A stretch of 13,919 bases of DNA from Minisyncoccota bacterium (GCA_028710915.1 JAQTTF010000017.1:1-13919), one strand, 5' to 3'; positions 1 to 6,141 are shown, counted from the stretch's first letter. Notes: generated from the letters alone by a model not told the origin. Translations and numbers: made by a program.

Positions 1-1
1 T

Positions 2-1231
2 GGCAATGGCAAGCAGGACAAAACTCTTCCTGTTCAGGCAAACAATAATGCTCAAAAAGGAAATGGAGCTGCTTCAAATTCTAATCAAAGTTCCGCTCCT
101 GGACAGATAATTGCCGCAACACAAAATCATATTCCGGTTTGTCCGGGACCTGCCGCAGAAGGCAATGCTCGCTGTCATGCAAGAGTTATTGTTGACGGTT
201 CCTCTCAGCCTGCAGTTACGACTTTACCACAGGGCTATGGACCTCTGCAGTTTCGAGGAGCGTACGGCGTTTCCGGTTCTGTTTCTACACCATCTACAAT
301 TGCTATTGTTGATGCATATGACGCTCCGAATGTAAGACAAGATCTGCAAACATACGCAAATATGTATTCCTTGCCTTCACTTGGCAACTGCGCAGTATCA
401 TCCGGTACCCCTTCTTCTCCTTGTTTCCAGAAAGTAAACCAAACTGGCGGACAGACATTTCCGAAACCTGATCAGGGCTGGGCGCTCGAAATTTCACTTG
501 ATGTTGAGGCGGCGCATGCAATGTGCGGGAATTGCAATATTCTTCTTGTAGAGGCGAATTCAGCAAGTTTCAGCGACCTTTTAACAGCCGTTGATCGTGC
601 TCGCAATATGGGTGCAAAAATCATTTCAGGTTCTTGGGGAGGAGGCGAGTCTAGCAGCGAACTTTCTTATGATAGCCATTTCAATTTCGGAGGAATAGCA
701 TTCACTTTCAGTTCTGGTGACAATGGGTATGGAGTGATCTATCCTTCTGCTTCTAGCAAAGTAACTTCTGTCGGAGGAACAACTCTGAATTTGAATACTG
801 ATAATACCTATTCTGGAGAAACAGCTTGGAGTGGGGCAGGAAGCGGTTGCAGTTCTCAAGAAGCCAAACCGTCTTTTCAATCATTCCTGACTCTCTGCGG
901 CAGCAAGAGAATCATTGCAGATGTTTCTGCTGATGCAGATCCAAACACCGGGGCAGCAGTCTATGACAGTACCGGATACAAAGGGGTGAAAGGTTGGTTT
1001 AAGGTTGGGGGGACAAGCCTCGCTGCACCGCTTATTGCAGCGACGTACGCTCAAGGAATCTTATCTTCTGGCTCTTATGCAAACTCACTTCCTTATTCAA
1101 ACAGCAGCAATCTCCACGATGTGACATCTGGAAGCAATGGGTCTTGCGGATCAACATATCTTTGCAAAGCAGGAGCTGGTTACGATGGACCAACAGGGCT
1201 TGGCACTCCAAACGGAGTAGGGGCATTTTAA
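2..1231 (+). CDS. S53 family (sedolisin) serine-carboxyl peptidase, 5' partial
   Basis: The frame is open from base 2 to the TAA at 1229-1231 (409 visible residues), so the start, signal peptide and most of any prodomain lie upstream. Sedolisins are exported endopeptidases with a Ser-Glu-Asp triad. The Glu and Asp are visible four residues apart in W-A-L-E-I-S-L-D (codons 488-490 and 500-502), the oxyanion Asp in SSGDNG (codon 719-721) and the nucleophile in GGTSLAAP (codon 1016-1018). Upstream, residues like GYGPLQFRGAYGV and TIAIVDAYD match the usual entry into the catalytic domain. Ten cysteines are visible, several in close pairs (CGNC, SCGSTYLC), consistent with disulfides outside the cell. 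The protein ends soon after the catalytic domain, with no C-terminal anchor. The family assignment is firm; the substrate is unknown. Confidence 0.92.
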   Translation, partial: GNGKQDKTLPVQANNNAQKGNGAASNSNQSSAPGQIIAATQNHIPVCPGPAAEGNARCHARVIVDGSSQPAVTTLPQGYGPLQFRGAYGVSGSVSTPSTIAIVDAYDAPNVRQDLQTYANMYSLPSLGNCAVSSGTPSSPCFQKVNQTGGQTFPKPDQGWALEISLDVEAAHAMCGNCNILLVEANSASFSDLLTAVDRARNMGAKIISGSWGGGESSSELSYDSHFNFGGIAFTFSSGDNGYGVIYPSASSKVTSVGGTTLNLNTDNTYSGETAWSGAGSGCSSQEAKPSFQSFLTLCGSKRIIADVSADADPNTGAAVYDSTGYKGVKGWFKVGGTSLAAPLIAATYAQGILSSGSYANSLPYSNSSNLHDVTSGSNGSCGSTYLCKAGAGYDGPTGLGTPNGVGAF

Positions 1232-1243
1232 TTTCTTTACATT

Positions 1244-1285
1244 AAAAAACCGCTTTACTGGAAATAGTAGTGCGGTTTTTCCTTT
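1244..1285 (+). terminator. Rho-independent terminator after the S53 peptidase
   Basis: The arms AAAAAACCGC (1244-1253) and GCGGTTTTT (1272-1280) are complementary. They enclose an 18-nt loop in which ACT/AGT can pair further, and the 3' arm runs into a T-rich tract. It lies 12 bases past the peptidase stop. Because the arms are A-rich then T-rich it could also act on the other strand, but no minus-strand gene arrives here. Confidence 0.8.
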
Positions 1286-1317
1286 TCATTTTATCTGATT
1301 TCCTGTATCCTCTTGCA
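1283..1317 (+). promoter_or_regulatory. Promoter of the ABC-F gene, predicted leaderless
   Basis: A -35-like TTTTCA (1283-1288) is followed by a 17-nt spacer and a -10-like TATCCT (1306-1311). Six bases then precede the ATG at 1318, so the predicted first transcribed base is about the A of the start codon. No Shine-Dalgarno sequence is present. The promoter directly abuts the upstream terminator. Confidence 0.5.
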
Positions 1318-2769
1318 ATGCCCAAAGATGATACGATAGTACGTTTTGAAGAAGTGTCTTTTGAGTATGGTCACAACAAGCCTATCTTGGAAGAGGCGGA
1401 CTTTTCTATTCGCCGGAATGGCAAAATTACGCTGATGGGCCAGAACGGCGCCGGCAAGAGTACTATCTTTGGACTCATTACAAAACATTTGAAACCGGAG
1501 TCGGGAAGTGTCCATGTCTCTAATGGAATTACGATCGCGACTTCACGACAAGTGATTCCAAGGAATGAACTTGATCTTACAATTGCTGATTTTTTCCAGA
1601 AACAATTTAAAGAAAAAGTGTATGATATTGATCCGAGAATTGATGCGGTATTTGAAGCTGTGAACTTCTCCGCTCCGCACGATCGCATCGTCCGCTCTTT
1701 TTCTGGCGGCCAGCAAGCTCGGCTTCTTCTCGCGTCTGCGCTTATACAAGATCCGGATTTGCTTCTTCTCGATGAGCCGACAAACAATCTCGATAAGGCA
1801 GGGATTGAACATCTGACACAGTTTCTTAAGAATTATAAAAAAACGGTGATTGTTATTTCTCACGACGCTGAATTTCTCAATGCATTTACCGAGGGTGTTT
1901 TGTATCTTGATATTTACACCAGAAAAATCGAGCAGTACGTCGGAAACTATTTTGACGTGAGAGAACAAATTTCCGCTCGGCTTGAAAAAGAAAATCGCAA
2001 GAATGCCCAGCTCGCCAAGGAAATTCAGGAAAACAAAGACAAAGCCAACTTTTTTGCAAATAAAGGTGGACAGATGCGTCTCGTTGCGAAGCGTATGCGC
2101 GAAAAGGCAGAAGAACTTGAAGAAGAAAAAGTGGACGTGCGAAAAGAGGATAGAACTATCAAACCATTCATTATTCCCGTACAGAGAGATTTGTCGGGCG
2201 AAATTCTCCATATCGGCGGGTTTAAAATGATTAAAAATCACAAAGCGGTGCAAAGAAAAACGGACATGTCGCTTAGAAAAAATCAGCATCTCTTGCTTCG
2301 TGGGCCGAATGGAATTGGGAAAAGCACCCTTCTTGAAAGCATTGCAATGGGGACTGAAAAGCATATTAAAATTGCTCCAGGTATAAAAGTGGGGTATTAC
2401 CGGCAGGATTTTTCTACGCTCAATTTTGAAGACAGTGTCTACGACTCGCTTCTTTCAGTGATGGACAAAAAGTATGAAGAAGAAATGCGAAGAGTAGCTG
2501 GCGGATTTCTTATTACCGGAGATATGATTTATTCAAAAATTGGAAGCCTTTCAGAGGGTCAGAAAGGATTGGTGGCATTTGCGCGGCTTGTGCTTGAGAA
2601 ACCAGGACTTCTCATTTTGGATGAGCCGACAAACCACATCAATTTTCGCCATATTCCGCTTATAGCTGAAGCGCTCAATAAATATGAAGGGGCGATGATT
2701 CTCGTTTCTCACGTTCCGGAATTTGTGGAAAAAATTCGCATTGATGAGACACTCGATCTCGACAAATAG
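1318..2769 (+). CDS. ABC-F family ATP-binding protein (ribosome-associated type)
   Basis: A soluble protein of 483 residues with two ABC ATPase domains and no membrane segments. Domain 1 has Walker A GQNGAGKST (41-49), signature SGGQ (129-132) and Walker B with DE at 152-153. Domain 2 has Walker A GPNGIGKST (329-337), a degenerate signature SEGQ (412-415) and DE at 435-436 followed by PTNHIN. A charged, helical inter-domain linker (about 220-290) is where ABC-F proteins place the segment that contacts P-site tRNA. Family members (EttA, Uup, antibiotic-resistance types) act on the ribosome; which function applies here cannot be told. The ATG at 1318 is preferred over an in-frame GTG at 1270, because the GTG lies inside the terminator and would add a hydrophobic tail absent from the family. 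Confidence 0.9.
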   Translation: MPKDDTIVRFEEVSFEYGHNKPILEEADFSIRRNGKITLMGQNGAGKSTIFGLITKHLKPESGSVHVSNGITIATSRQVIPRNELDLTIADFFQKQFKEKVYDIDPRIDAVFEAVNFSAPHDRIVRSFSGGQQARLLLASALIQDPDLLLLDEPTNNLDKAGIEHLTQFLKNYKKTVIVISHDAEFLNAFTEGVLYLDIYTRKIEQYVGNYFDVREQISARLEKENRKNAQLAKEIQENKDKANFFANKGGQMRLVAKRMREKAEELEEEKVDVRKEDRTIKPFIIPVQRDLSGEILHIGGFKMIKNHKAVQRKTDMSLRKNQHLLLRGPNGIGKSTLLESIAMGTEKHIKIAPGIKVGYYRQDFSTLNFEDSVYDSLLSVMDKKYEEEMRRVAGGFLITGDMIYSKIGSLSEGQKGLVAFARLVLEKPGLLILDEPTNHINFRHIPLIAEALNKYEGAMILVSHVPEFVEKIRIDETLDLDK

Positions 2770-2799
2770 GAATTTTGTAATTCTCTAACCTATTTTTTT
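2764..2799 (+). terminator. Possible weak terminator overlapping the ABC-F stop codon
   Basis: AAATAGG (2764-2770) pairs with CCTATTT (2789-2795). Within the loop GAATT/AATTC (2770-2774, 2779-2783) offers a competing small hairpin. The 3' arm runs into a tract of seven T. The stem is short and AT-rich, so termination is probably incomplete. Confidence 0.4.
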
Positions 2800-2841
2800 G
2801 TAAGAAAAAGGACTCACCTGCGTCTTCATATGTGAACCTTT

Positions 2842-2854
2842 TATCTAATAAAAT
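2842..2854 (+). promoter_or_regulatory. Candidate -10 box for the LapA-domain gene, predicted leaderless
   Basis: TATCTA (2842-2847) lies seven bases before the ATG at 2855, the position expected for a leaderless transcript. No good -35 is visible 16-18 bases upstream and no ribosome binding site is present, so the call is tentative. Confidence 0.35.
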
Positions 2855-3196
2855 ATGTTAATACTTTTCATTTTGGGGTTGTTGCTCGGGGGTGTTGCGG
2901 TTCTTTTTGCCTTGCAGAATGTGGCAATAGTTACGGTAACTTTTTTTAATTGGCAGCTTGAGGGGTCACTCGCGGTTATATTACTCTTGGCAGTTTCTGC
3001 TGGAATTGTAATTATGCTTCTTCTCATTCTTCCTGGAGCTATTGATAACTACTTTAGTTACCGACGTCTCCAAAAGGAAAACAATAAATTGGCGGAAGCA
3101 CTCCGTAAGCAAAAAGAACTTACTATTTTTGCCAAAAACAACCCCCCTCCGACTCCAGAAGTTATTGCTTCGATTGAACATGGGGCAATCTATTGA
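2855..3196 (+). CDS. LapA-domain (DUF1049) small membrane protein
   Basis: A 113-residue protein with two hydrophobic helices (about 1-20 and 38-60) separated by FALQNVAIVTVTFFNWQ, the typical lipopolysaccharide-assembly-protein-A domain pattern (F-x-x-Q-N, then V/F-F-x-W). It continues with a cytoplasmic-type charged coiled coil (about 68-92: YRRLQKENNKLAEALRKQKE) and a Pro-rich tail. In Proteobacteria LapA takes part in controlling lipopolysaccharide assembly. CPR bacteria generally lack that pathway, so a general envelope or scaffold role is more likely here; that is inference. It ends one base before the structured block at 3197. Confidence 0.8.
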   Translation: MLILFILGLLLGGVAVLFALQNVAIVTVTFFNWQLEGSLAVILLLAVSAGIVIMLLLILPGAIDNYFSYRRLQKENNKLAEALRKQKELTIFAKNNPPPTPEVIASIEHGAIY

Positions 3197-3219
3197 CGAT
3201 TTTTGACCCACAAAAATCG
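3197..3219 (+). repeat. Stem-loop 1 of the structured intergenic block
   Basis: CGATTTTTG (3197-3205) and CAAAAATCG (3211-3219) are perfect 9-bp inverted repeats around a 5-nt loop, starting directly after the LapA-gene stop codon. No T-tract follows on either strand, so it is not a standard terminator, although it could act as a 3'-end stabiliser or RNase barrier. Confidence 0.65.
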
Positions 3220-3223
3220 GGCA

Positions 3224-3248
3224 TCAAACTTCTCGACAGAGAATTTGA
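3224..3248 (+). repeat. Stem-loop 2 of the structured intergenic block
   Basis: TCAAA-c-TTCTC (3224-3234) pairs with GAGAATTTGA (3239-3248), giving ten base pairs with a single bulged C (3229) and a GACA tetraloop (3235-3238). A 10-bp palindrome, GCCA-CA-TGGC (3250-3259), fills the gap to the next stem-loop. Confidence 0.6.
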
Positions 3249-3259
3249 GGCCACATGGC

Positions 3260-3305
3260 GTATACCCGCACACTAACTTTTTTAGAAGTTGGTGTGCGGG
3301 TATAC
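3260..3305 (+). repeat. Stem-loop 3: 20-bp inverted repeat at the GIY-YIG promoter
   Basis: The arms 3260-3279 and 3286-3305 are complementary over 20 positions, with one T/G wobble at position 15 of the left arm, around a 6-nt loop (3280-3285). Both outer ends carry the palindrome GTATAC. The right-hand one supplies the TATACT -10 box of the nuclease gene. As RNA this would be one very stable hairpin; as DNA it could be a cruciform or a dimeric protein site. Confidence 0.8.
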
Positions 3306-3312
3306 TTAGGGA
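3301..3312 (+). promoter_or_regulatory. -10 box of the GIY-YIG gene, predicted leaderless
   Basis: TATACT (3301-3306) is followed by six bases and then the ATG at 3313, so transcription should begin at the start codon. The -35 position (3278-3283) is only a T run in the hairpin loop. The -10 box itself lies in the right arm of the 20-bp inverted repeat. Confidence 0.45.
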
Positions 3313-3576
3313 ATGCCATATTATGTATATATTCTTGAATGTGCCGACAAAACGCTCTATGTTGGTTCGACGAATGATTTGAAAAAGCGTCTCCACGCCC
3401 ACAATAATCTAAAATCCGGCGCACATTATACGAAAATCCGCCGACCCGTTACTCTTAGATATTTTAAAAAAGTTAAATCCTATTCTCTTGTAAGGCAAAA
3501 AGAAGCCGAACTTAAACGCCTATCAAGACAAGAAAAACTCAAGCTTTTTTCGATGCGGAAGAAGACCCAGCTATGA
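3313..3576 (+). CDS. GIY-YIG nuclease superfamily protein (UPF0213/YhbQ-like)
   Basis: An 87-residue, single-domain protein. It opens with YYVYILECADKTLYVGST, where Y-V-Y and Y-V-G correspond to the GIY and YIG elements. A conserved Arg (K-K-R-L, about 26), His residues, and the KEAELKRLSRQEKLKL helix with its Glu fit the standalone nuclease-like family of about 80-100 residues. Such proteins cut or bind DNA at branched or damaged sites; no biological role is settled for the bacterial stand-alone forms. The last 38 bases overlap the convergent flavoprotein gene. A 20-bp inverted repeat sits immediately upstream and holds its promoter, which leaves open self-regulation by binding that palindrome (speculative). 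Confidence 0.88.
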   Translation: MPYYVYILECADKTLYVGSTNDLKKRLHAHNNLKSGAHYTKIRRPVTLRYFKKVKSYSLVRQKEAELKRLSRQEKLKLFSMRKKTQL

Positions 3577-4804
3577 ATCCAGTCGTCCAACAGAGTTGGA
3601 GTGAATAACCGCCTGAAGGCCTGTCAATATTCAAAATATCTCCCACGAGATAGAGATTGGGGAAGAGACGAGATTGCATTGTTTTAAAATCAACTTCTTC
3701 AAGTATTACTCCGCCGCTCGAGATGACCGCTTTTTCGAGGCCAAGAAGTTTGTCTATATGAAGCGGGATGTTTTTCAGAAGTTTTACCAAAGAAAGTCGT
3801 TCTTCTCGCGTGACGCTGTTGCAGGCTGTCTCGGGATCAATTTTTGAAAGTTCAACGATGATAGGAGCCAAAGCGCTTGGTACGAGAGAGCTTAAAGAAT
3901 TTTTGAATTTTTTCTTATCATTTTCTTTAAAAATTTCCTGTAATTTCGTGTTGAGTTTTCCGTAATCAAGGGAGGGAAGAAGATCAAGAGAGATAATCAC
4001 CTCGCCGTATTTCAAAAGTTCTCCAACATCCTTGCTCATATTGAGGATTGTGGGTCCGCTGACTCCAACATGGGTAAAAAGAATCTTGCCCCCTTTACTG
4101 TCTTGCTTCGTATCATTTTGAAGAAGGGTAATTTTAATATCTGTGAGACTCACTCCCGCGAGCCGCACTACCCATTTGTCTTTCACGGCGAGGGGAACGA
4201 GCGAAGGAGTCGGCTCAATGACCGTGTGGCCAATTTTCTTGAGCCACTTGTATCCGTCCCCAGTCGATCCGGTTTCAGGTCGAGAGATTCCTCCTGTTGC
4301 AATTACAACTGAATGAGCATAAATTTCTTTTCCATTTTTTAATTTTACTCCAGCCACTTTGCTCGGCCCTTCTTGTGGAACGAGAATTTCGGTAACAGGG
4401 GAGTTTGAAAGAATTTCCACTTTGTTCGCCTTTATATATTCGACAAGCACATTCCAAACACTTTGCGCGCTATCACTTCTCGGGAAAACTCGCAGTTCTT
4501 TTTCGACTTTAGTATCCATGTCTCGAGAATGGAAAAAATCGAGCGCATTCTTCACAGAATATTGCGAAAAAGCGGAAAAAAGAAATTTTCCGTTATCTTT
4601 GAATTCCTCGAGAAGTTTGCGGTTGTCAAATTCGGCATTGGTAACATTGCATCTTCCTCCGCCAGTTATAAGAAGTTTTTTACCGAGAGAACCATTCTTT
4701 TCAACTAAAATTACCCGGGATCCAAGCTCCGCCGCACGTCCTGCAGTCATCATTCCTGCCGGCCCGCCGCCGACTACAACCACATCCCATATATCTTTTT
4801 CCAT
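3539..4804 (-). CDS. HI0933/BaiN-family NAD(P)/FAD-dependent oxidoreductase
   Basis: 421 residues from the ATG at 4802-4804. A Rossmann FAD site VVVVGGGPAG (8-17) is followed by VEKNGSLGKKLLITGGGRCNVTN, a hallmark of the HI0933 flavoprotein family. Further family blocks are FPRSDSAQSVWNVL, VIATGGISRPETGSTGDGY, LFTHVGVSGP, and the C-terminal SSGGVILEEVDFKTMQSR ... LYLVGDILNIDRPSGGYSLQLCWTTG. Members are cytoplasmic flavoenzymes, mostly of unknown physiological substrate (one branch includes a bile-acid dehydroxylation reductase). The frame extends further upstream, but that extension crosses into the divergent GH18 gene and lacks family similarity. The 3' end overlaps the GIY-YIG gene tail to tail. 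A leaderless start is predicted. Confidence 0.9.
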   Translation of the reverse strand: MEKDIWDVVVVGGGPAGMMTAGRAAELGSRVILVEKNGSLGKKLLITGGGRCNVTNAEFDNRKLLEEFKDNGKFLFSAFSQYSVKNALDFFHSRDMDTKVEKELRVFPRSDSAQSVWNVLVEYIKANKVEILSNSPVTEILVPQEGPSKVAGVKLKNGKEIYAHSVVIATGGISRPETGSTGDGYKWLKKIGHTVIEPTPSLVPLAVKDKWVVRLAGVSLTDIKITLLQNDTKQDSKGGKILFTHVGVSGPTILNMSKDVGELLKYGEVIISLDLLPSLDYGKLNTKLQEIFKENDKKKFKNSLSSLVPSALAPIIVELSKIDPETACNSVTREERLSLVKLLKNIPLHIDKLLGLEKAVISSGGVILEEVDFKTMQSRLFPNLYLVGDILNIDRPSGGYSLQLCWTTGFIAGSSSASKKA

Positions 4805-4820
4805 GGCCTGTATCCTAGCA
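4805..4820 (-). promoter_or_regulatory. Extended -10 promoter of the flavoprotein gene, predicted leaderless
   Basis: On the minus strand TGC-TAGGAT (4820 to 4812) is an extended -10 element, seven bases ahead of the ATG at 4804. No good -35 or Shine-Dalgarno sequence is visible, in keeping with an extended -10 promoter and a leaderless message. Confidence 0.5.
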
Positions 4821-4852
4821 TTAAAGGGCTTTGGGGCGAATTTTTTACAACC

Positions 4853-4867
4853 TGCTATAATGACAGT
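4853..4867 (+). promoter_or_regulatory. Extended -10 promoter of the GH18-like gene, predicted leaderless
   Basis: TGC-TATAAT (4853-4861) is a consensus extended -10, with six bases (4862-4867) before the ATG at 4868. The expected start of transcription is the start codon itself. It faces away from the flavoprotein promoter, only 63 bp separating the two start codons. Confidence 0.65.
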
Positions 4868-5908
4868 ATGTTCAAGCATACTCATCTTCGAATTATCGCC
4901 ACTCTGGGACTTCTTCTCCTTGTTTGTGCTCCTGTTATGGCCTTTTCTGCTGCTATGCCGACAAAAGCTCCCTATAAGCCTCTTCGAATCTTTTATTATC
5001 GAGAAGGAAAAAATGCTCGCACCTCTCTTTACAGCGGGGAGCTTGCGATAGATGTTCTTGCTCCGCAAGCTTACACTTTTCAAGACGATGGCACGCTCGT
5101 TGGCAGTGTGAATCAATATGTTTTAAGTTATTCCAAAAATAAAGGAATTAAAGTGATGCCTTTGGTGACAAATCCGAATTTCAGCAAATCAGGAGTACAT
5201 TCATTTCTCGACGACGCGGCCCAACAGAGTAAAGCCATCGAAGGATTGGTTAAGGAAGCTCAAGACAAAGGATACTGGGGCTGGCAGATTGATTTTGAAC
5301 AAATGGATTTCTCATACCGAGATAAGTTTTCAAAATTCGTGGAAAAATTCGGCGACGCAATGAAAACGAACGGTCTTATCTCGAGCGTGGCGGTAGTTTC
5401 TCAATTTTCACAAAATCCTTCTGACTATGTGAACACACTCTGGCAAGATCTTATCGGTGTCTATGATTATTCAGCTCTCGCTTCGCATACGGATTTTCTA
5501 ACCATCATGACCTATGATGATCCAGATTCAGAAGGGCCTATTGCGCGTTACTCATGGCTTAAAAAAGTAATGGACTACACACTGACCCTTGTTCCGAAAG
5601 AAAAAGTCTCGATGGGTGTCGCTCTCTATTACTGGCTTTGGAATGATGCGACAGGGAAAATTGTCGAAATTGGGGGAAATGGCGGCATTCAGGAAGCGCT
5701 TAAAAAGCATACTGTGACAAGTGGATATAGTACTCTAGAGCAGGCTCCCTATTTTAAATACACGAGTAAAAAGAAACATTATACTCTCTGGTATGAAAGT
5801 GGGAGAAGCATTCAGGCCAAACTTGATCTTATGAAAAGTTACGGTCTTGCAGGATTTTCAGCGTGGGCACTTGGGCTTGAAGTGCCGAGTGTAAAAAAAG
5901 TCCTATAA
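4868..5908 (+). CDS. Exported GH18-like (YaaH/SleL-type) glycoside hydrolase
   Basis: 346 residues. A signal peptide (charged FKHTHLR, then a hydrophobic core to about 24, likely cleavage near residues 24-28) directs it outside. The rest resembles a GH18 barrel: an early strand IFYYREG, then YWGWQIDFEQMD (136-147), where Asp142 and Glu144 match the end of the DxxDxDxE active-site strand with Glu as the acid. IMTYDD (213-218) supplies the conserved Tyr, and GFSAWALG near the C-terminus matches the final strand. As in cortex-lytic and YaaH-type members, the first Asp residues of the motif are absent. Peptidoglycan or another amino-sugar polymer is the plausible substrate. No LysM or other binding domain is present. 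The next gene starts after only three bases. Confidence 0.82.
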   Translation: MFKHTHLRIIATLGLLLLVCAPVMAFSAAMPTKAPYKPLRIFYYREGKNARTSLYSGELAIDVLAPQAYTFQDDGTLVGSVNQYVLSYSKNKGIKVMPLVTNPNFSKSGVHSFLDDAAQQSKAIEGLVKEAQDKGYWGWQIDFEQMDFSYRDKFSKFVEKFGDAMKTNGLISSVAVVSQFSQNPSDYVNTLWQDLIGVYDYSALASHTDFLTIMTYDDPDSEGPIARYSWLKKVMDYTLTLVPKEKVSMGVALYYWLWNDATGKIVEIGGNGGIQEALKKHTVTSGYSTLEQAPYFKYTSKKKHYTLWYESGRSIQAKLDLMKSYGLAGFSAWALGLEVPSVKKVL

Positions 5909-5911
5909 AAT

Positions 5912-6076
5912 ATGGAACCAAAACGAATCATATTACTCTTTGCTCTCGTCGGCTCATCGCTCGCAAGTGCGCTCCCTCTTCTTTGGGGCGGAAGCGAACT
6001 TTCTTTCTCGTCCGTGCTTCTTGGTGGAGTCGGAGGAATTCTTGGTATTTGGATTGGGTTTCGAATAAGCCGATAA
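5912..6076 (+). CDS. Small two-helix membrane protein, unknown function
   Basis: A 54-residue frame beginning MEPKRIILLFALVG, three bases after the GH18 stop. It has a hydrophobic helix (about 6-24) and a second Gly-rich one (about 35-51: VLLGGVGGILGIWIGFRI), ending ISR. The two-helix hairpin and the tight spacing to the exported hydrolase gene suggest co-translation, although TATAAA in the junction could also serve as a -10. No family is recognised. The frame is supported by its clean membrane pattern and the absence of competing genes. Confidence 0.6.
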   Translation: MEPKRIILLFALVGSSLASALPLLWGGSELSFSSVLLGGVGGILGIWIGFRISR

Positions 6077-6098
6077 TTCCCTTGTTTGTAACAAAAGC

Positions 6099-6141
6099 TT
6101 CCGGCCAACGTTATTTATAGTATAGGAGAGTTTGGTCGGAA
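6099..6141 (+). promoter_or_regulatory. Inverted repeat around a -10-like sequence upstream of the DUF6496 gene
   Basis: TTCCGGCCAA (6099-6108) and TTGGTCGGAA (6132-6141) are inverted repeats with one mismatch (a G-T wobble), separated by 23 bases. The spacer contains TATAGT (6116-6121) and AGGAGAG (6124-6130). This could be a looped operator or an RNA hairpin in the leader of the next gene. An alternative -10 closer to the ATG is TATATC (6150-6155). Confidence 0.35.

Noticed and set aside
1270..1317. GTG at 1270 as the ABC-F start
   Set aside because: It would put the start inside the terminator hairpin and upstream of the promoter; the ATG at 1318 matches family N-termini.
1543..2364. Long minus-strand open frame (273 codons) opposite the ABC-F gene
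   Set aside because: It lies antisense within a clear two-domain ATPase gene, and its product is a Phe/Lys-rich sequence with no domain pattern, as expected from a shadow frame.
3197..3219. Stem-loop 1 as an intrinsic terminator for the LapA-domain gene
   Set aside because: The stem is AT-rich and is followed by GGGCATC rather than a T-tract, so the usual terminator form is missing.
3313..3576. GIY-YIG gene as a homing endonuclease in an intron or intein
   Set aside because: The protein is a compact single domain without the DNA-binding tail of homing enzymes, and no interrupted host gene surrounds it.
4359..5051. Plus-strand open frame (230 codons) opposite the flavoprotein gene
   Set aside because: It overlaps the conserved N-terminal half of the flavoprotein antisense and the GH18 signal region; Ser/Leu-rich with no recognisable domain.
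6124..6134. TTG start at 6132 with GGAG upstream for the DUF6496 gene
   Set aside because: Spacing is acceptable, but the added hydrophobic residues do not belong to the family, whose members begin at the MARYG equivalent.
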